Positions 61,001 to 64,000 of a DNA stretch of 64,000 bases are shown one piece after another; the stretch's first letter is position 1; each line of letters opens with the position of its first letter. This DNA comes from Seison nebaliae. Taxonomy: Eukaryota; Rotifera; Pararotatoria; Seisonacea; Seisonidae. The translations under genes and the position numbers were made by a program. Under the pieces are notes generated by a model. It was not told the origin of the DNA. It saw only the letters and a list, made by a program, of their open reading frames with translations, and ran no database searches. The DNA is taken from positions 62,001 to 126,000 of the forward strand of contig JALJEE010001980.1 of assembly GCA_023231475.1 (NCBI GenBank), in the 5' to 3' direction.

Positions 61001-62046
61001 ATGTGTCTCAAGAAGATGTACCGTCACCATCATCACAAGAGAATAAATCGAAAACTCATCCACAAATCAATTTATCATCTCTCAGTTCCGAAAAGAGAAA
61101 TAAAATAATTTCAATTTATCGGGAATTATTGAAAGCTTCCGATCGGAATCCACCGAGAAATTCTCGTGACGAAATGCAAATTCTCCATTGGCTCCACAAC
61201 GATAAGGGTCAAATGAATCAGAAGGATGTGAATGAATTGGATACGATTTGGAATCAGCTGAAATCTGATGATTCTCTCATTGATCGAGCTAATGCTAGAG
61301 ATTACTTCTTATATAATCGAACAACCACTTCTGTCAATACTGCAGAAAATCCACATGAAAATACAGAACGAGAAAGATTAGATTGGAAAAGAAAACCGAG
61401 AGCTCTACGATCTATATGGGCTCGACGAAGTGGTCTTCCAGACAAAGTTCGTGATGATTTATTTAGGAGACGACATAGTCCTCATCCAAATGTCTCTTCA
61501 ACTCCAAACAAATTACCTGTCCAACAATCGCAAACGAAAGAACAAAATGATTATATGAATAATCATAAACAGAAGGAAGGAAGAATTACGTGTGCCACTT
61601 TGGTGGAAGATGATCTGAATGTTCGACGAATGAAACGAGCCCAATCTATTGGCACTCTCAACATTGGTAGTATTTCGAGTCGTTCATCATCAATCAGTTG
61701 TAATGCATCGAATAATGAAACGACTGACATTTCTCCTACTACAGCCGATTATCTACGACAACGTCCTAAAGAAGTATTGGATTCTTTAAGGAAAGGTAAA
61801 CAACCATTAGCAAGTGTCATCGACAGTAAATGTTTAAATGATTTAGCATACAGAAAATATGTATTAATGCCATCGCTTGTTAGAACATCGACATTAAATA
61901 ACAATTGCAATAATATTAACACTAATCAATTTGGAGCGGATATTGTAAGGAATTCTGACAGATTAAACATCGATGCAGGTCGTAATGTCAATAGGTTGAG
62001 TGTTAGAAACTTACCACTCAACTTCTATACCAGAGTTGCCCAATGA
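37054..62046 (+). CDS. giant disordered protein gene, family unknown
   Basis: Large exons on one strand join with matching phases: 37054-37410, 40737-42606, 42717-43162, 43604-47818, 48753-48803, 53099-53465, 57284-62046. They make about 4,022 residues if spliced in this order. Two further start exons (38491-38664 and 51190-52284) end in the same phase and may head other isoforms. The protein is hydrophilic, rich in Ser, Asn, Glu, Lys and Asp, with no membrane span, signal peptide or enzyme motif that I can see. It has proline stretches fit for SH3/EVH1/profilin binding (TTPPSPSTPLPPLP; LSPPPPPLRTVSL), a long charged helix near 59390-59850, and a more ordered helical stretch near 61070-61330. 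Introns are 0.1-3.8 kb, far longer than in neighbouring genes. A cytoskeletal or membrane-associated scaffold is a guess. It could instead be two or three adjacent genes. Confidence 0.6.
38491..38664 (+). CDS. candidate alternative first exon of the giant gene
   Basis: An ATG preceded by an in-frame stop opens 58 codons (MKLLPQYQTRRQDRMSNGL ... DYVLHNFLERQYGMEEKN) up to a donor AAG/GTTTAT in phase 0. That is the same phase as the 37054 exon and the acceptor at 40737. The peptide is more hydrophobic and ordered than the rest of the protein. It would give an isoform with a different N-terminus, implying a second promoter near 38.0-38.4 kb. No splice acceptor is visible just upstream, which supports an initiating exon. 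It could be a chance frame. Confidence 0.4.
40737..43162 (+). CDS. giant gene, exons 40737-42606 and 42717-43162
   Basis: The first exon begins after a strong TTTTTTTTCAG and runs 623 codons. It is Ser/Asn-rich with basic patches (KKRKRRRKS near 41380) and a coiled-coil-like part near 42050-42230 (ICQIRDIKDRLKNVERNE ... MIYSQLLQQHNEL). A donor after FQ-C joins in phase 1 to the second exon. That exon is unusually ordered: REFYQNPEEYDRTLDKIKRH, NPYLGVVQGAGNHSAYLDV, IDVIMERYGAIWERRYL. Its density of aromatic and hydrophobic residues suggests a conserved binding segment. I do not recognise it. Confidence 0.7.
43604..47818 (+). CDS. giant gene, 4.2 kb exon
   Basis: A single uninterrupted 1,405-codon exon from acceptor CCGATCAG to donor GAATGAG/GTTGAG, phase 0 at both ends. 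Almost wholly low-complexity: Ser/Thr/Asn blocks, acidic runs (LEEEEEEEKDENIED near 45400), SDDDDDSDSQ near 46095, poly-Asn near 46376, and a proline segment near 46590-46630. It has few hydrophobic clusters. Its length in one exon is striking in a genome with compact split genes. Likely intrinsically disordered and heavily phosphorylated. Confidence 0.75.
46376..46414 (+). repeat. AAT/AAC triplet repeat coding poly-Asn
   Basis: Eleven consecutive Asn codons (mostly AAT, one AAC), one Asp codon, then another Asn codon, inside the 4.2 kb exon. A simple triplet tract likely to vary in length between individuals. Confidence 0.85.
48753..48803 (+). CDS. 51-base microexon of the giant gene
   Basis: Between TTATTGTTATTCCAG and an AAA/GTTTGT donor lie 17 open codons (ESIDECTMTIHESQSTK), phase 0 on both sides, the same phase as the donor at 47818 and the acceptor at 53099. 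Its composition (acidic, Ser/Thr) suits the flanking protein. A short in-phase cassette like this can be skipped without frame change. Confidence 0.5.
51190..52284 (+). CDS. second possible start exon for the giant gene's 3' half
   Basis: ATG at 51190 opens 365 codons and follows an in-frame stop within about 15 bases, with no convincing acceptor upstream. The exon ends at TAC-AAA/GTTAGC in phase 0, matching the acceptor at 53098. It is Ser/Asn-rich (SSSTSSTTSL; SSTTSSSQSSSYSSNAQ) with a basic end (PHAKSREKKSFNYK). This fits an internal promoter giving a short isoform of about 2,074 residues through the last two exons. An internal exon with an acceptor I could not find is possible, and so is a separate gene. 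Confidence 0.55.
53099..53465 (+). CDS. giant gene, exon before the long 3' intron
   Basis: The exon starts directly after CTTTCCATTTCAG with ATGCAACCG and ends at ATT-A/GTTAGTG in phase 1, which matches the acceptor at 57283 (phase 1). 122 codons, acidic and cysteine-containing (HDLCEKKQMERDH, SFRCKIRDEKIED, YSPECSEKAVQFD). A long intron of 3.8 kb follows. Confidence 0.6.
53466..57283 (+). other. 3.8 kb intron or intergenic region
   Basis: No exon that I can support lies here; one short minus frame at 56531-56719 has no features. AT-rich throughout. The phase match of its two ends supports an intron. It may hide further microexons or an internal promoter. Confidence 0.45.
57284..62046 (+). 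CDS. giant gene, 4.8 kb terminal exon
   Basis: 1,587 codons from acceptor TTTTCTTCATCAG to the stop at 62044-62046. N-terminal part: Ser/Asn/His-rich. Middle: arginine/lysine-rich with LSPPPPPLRTVSL near 59300, then about 150 residues of continuous charged helix near 59390-59850 (EEAKLVEEKIKRTDEDIERL, RLIEEERRQAFERQENE, MKLLVELAERKKMEKERIDY). Then disordered again with FQRPNIMKIFQENVRRIEKE near 60740, GGFSSGYVSQEDVPSPSSQ near 60985 and an ordered stretch EKRNKIISIYRELLKASDR ... MQILHWLHNDKG near 61090-61200 that could be a small helical domain. It ends LSVRNLPLNFYTRVAQ. I recognise none of these segments. A cytoskeletal linker is one possibility. Confidence 0.75.
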
Positions 62047-64000
62047 ACCACTAACATAATAAATACTACATTTCCTCACCTAATCAGTCTGCCATCGTTT
62101 CCAAGAAATTATTGTACAAACTAATTTCAATTTCCCTTCTCGTCGAATGATGGGAAAGGCAGTTCTTCAACATTTGTTGCATTTCCACCTTTTTTTCCAT
62201 GCTTGAGGTTTTTCTGAAGACATTCGTATGTACATCATTAGAGTAGCCTATCTCAAAATTCAATGTATATGGAAAATATTGACTATCAATCCTTTTCAAG
62301 CATCATTTTATATTTTCTCAATTTTCTCATTATTCCTTCGATTTACATTTTTTTTGTTTCTATTTAGATTTCCATAATAAATTATCTCAAAAATTTCTTT
62401 CACATTTCGAACAGTTTCATATCAGGACTTTCATCAATGATGGTAGTAAATGGTTCATCACACTCAATTATGAGAGCTCAACTACTTCAGATTACTTTAT
62501 ACGTACAAGTGACTGCATATGATGGAAGATGACCTAAAAATATTCAATTTGTTAAATTAAGTTCTCATGAAATTAGGATACTTTTAACCATGGTTACGAT
62601 AGTTTTAGTTATACTCCGTGTCTCAATAACATGAGACATAAGTTGGGTAATGCGCTTTGAAGGTAAGGTGTGCAGAATAAGAAAACATTTTGCATAATTG
62701 TTTTCATCAATTGGCAAATGGAGAAATGATGGTATTAATTGTCGGAATAATAGGAAAAGGTGTATTTTTTTTAAGGAATTTCTATTTTGCATGACAGAGA
62801 TATACATGAAAGGAAACTGATGAAAACATCTCTCACAATAACAGAAAGGATTAGTCTTAACTTAGCGCTCTATTTGACTTCCATTTCACAAGGTCATCTG
62901 ATTGAAATGTTGAGCCTCATCAACATTCAAGAGAGATAAGAAACTTTTAAACTTTTTTCTATGTCGAATGATGAGGAATAATAAAATGCGACACACATCG
63001 AGTAGAATCGTGAATTAATTTTTTCTTTTGATTCTGATAATTGAAGAGACAATTGTCTTTCCCATGCAATCATTCTTATCATACAGCTTCAATATATTAT
63101 TGAACATTATTTAAATAACATTATAAATAGTCATCGTATATGTATGAGCTTAAGTGTATGAGCTTATGTGTGTATGTGACATTGTGTATTATGTTTGAAA
63201 GAATTTATTATTTTTATTGAACTATTTTATGATTCTTATGTAATTCAGTTAAGTACATACCCACCGCTCTACATATTTGTCGATAGATAGTTGTTGTAAG
63301 TGAACTGATTATAATAAGAGAGAATCAAACAAAAAAAATCTTCATTTTTATTCCAAAGAAGGAAAATTTCATTACCTTGTTGATTTCGGTATATTAAAAA
63401 AAGCAAAGACGTTATTTAGAGCGGTGAAGTGTCTTTTTTATTTACTTGCTACCATCACTGCGTTGTGGAAGTTGATTTCATTTTTATGATTTCCCCTTCC
63501 AAAAAATTTATTAGTTCTCAAAATTTTATTACCGTTCCTTTTCTATTTTACGAGGAGAAGAAATATGAAATTTGATGATCTTTTTTTAATGAAATTATCA
63601 CAATGTTCAAATTTTGTCAACTTAAAAACAACCTTCACGAATTCTTCTTTAGCCAATCTCCTTTCACATTAGCCGAATAACTGGGAAAGTTGTAATGAAG
63701 CATATAGTACTAATATGTCGATGGTGTAATAGATTGATTTGATAGATTACAATATCAAATTGGTCGATCTTATCTAGTCAGATGTAGGAAGAGTATGTAA
63801 AAATAGATGTAATGTCTCATATTTAACATCTTCTGCTATATTGTGGACTAATTCTTTTATATTTACAATGATTGAATTAGAAGTGAAAGTAACTTCTCCT
63901 ATTCAGTAATCGCCCACTCATTCTTTTCATGATACATAAGAATGGTGTTGAGAGATGAATATCGCTGAATCGATTCTAATTCGAATATGTCTGAAAGAGG
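62047..64000. other. downstream noncoding region to window end
   Basis: About 1.95 kb after the giant gene's stop. AT-rich, with GTGTATG/ATGTGTG-like dinucleotide patches near 63150-63190. Short minus-strand frames at 62084-62299 and 62565-62807 have no recognised features or convincing splice sites. I support no gene here. Confidence 0.45.

Noticed and set aside
62084-62299. Minus-strand 71-residue frame after the giant gene
   Set aside because: No motif, no splice partners, lies in the probable 3' UTR.
1-64000. Transposons, viral insertions or rRNA/tRNA genes
   Set aside because: No transposase, reverse transcriptase, integrase or capsid-like frame was seen, and no cloverleaf or rRNA segment was recognised by eye; a tRNA scan was not possible.

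Overview
The window is nuclear DNA of a small-genome animal. It is AT-rich (roughly two thirds A+T) and carries spliced genes on both strands. Most introns are tiny (41-60 bases, GT...AG), intergenic gaps are about 0.1-1.5 kb, and the proteins are metazoan. A CatSper2-type sperm channel, a TTLL10-type glycylase and a possible axonemal protein point to an animal with motile cilia or flagellated sperm. That argues against nematodes and mites. A compact-genome spiralian (rotifer-like, orthonectid-like or similar) fits, but I cannot name the taxon. Where I give exon boundaries, they were worked out by hand from splice sites and reading phase, and the sum of exons was checked to be divisible by three.

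Layout, 0-22 kb. CatSper2-like channel (-) and TTLL10-like ligase (+) diverge from one 0.76 kb gap. A small SUZ-domain gene (-) and TCERG1 (+) diverge next. Two Ttd14-like P-loop genes lie tail to tail 12 bases apart, one with seven exons and the other without introns. STT3A (oligosaccharyltransferase catalytic subunit), a PLAC8-family gene hidden in four short exons, an intronless RGS12-like PDZ-PTB-RGS gene and a small coiled-coil gene follow.

Layout, 23-34 kb. An adenylate-kinase cluster of three adjacent genes holds six AK-like domains, of which only one keeps all catalytic motifs: an AK5-like protein, a canonical AK1-like enzyme, and a 569-residue protein made of three degenerate AK domains. 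Next come an orphan terminal exon (-), a methylsterol monooxygenase (+), a 262-residue possible axonemal protein (-) and a secreted Pro/Thr-rich protein ending in one EGF module (+).

Layout, 34-64 kb. About 25 kb appear to be a single gene for a giant disordered Ser/Asn/Glu-rich protein (about 4,000 residues for the chain of exons I could phase). It has large exons, a 51-base microexon, several possible start exons and kilobase introns, in contrast to the compact genes to the left. I do not recognise the protein. The rest is noncoding as far as I can see.

Several genes (TTLL10, TCERG1, STT3A, and less clearly AK1 and the giant gene) have a pyrimidine-rich ...AG site only 7-17 bases before the start codon. 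This suggests spliced-leader trans-splicing or systematic 5' UTR introns. The points I find most interesting are the degenerate adenylate-kinase array, the giant unknown gene, the Ttd14 pair and the leader-acceptor pattern.
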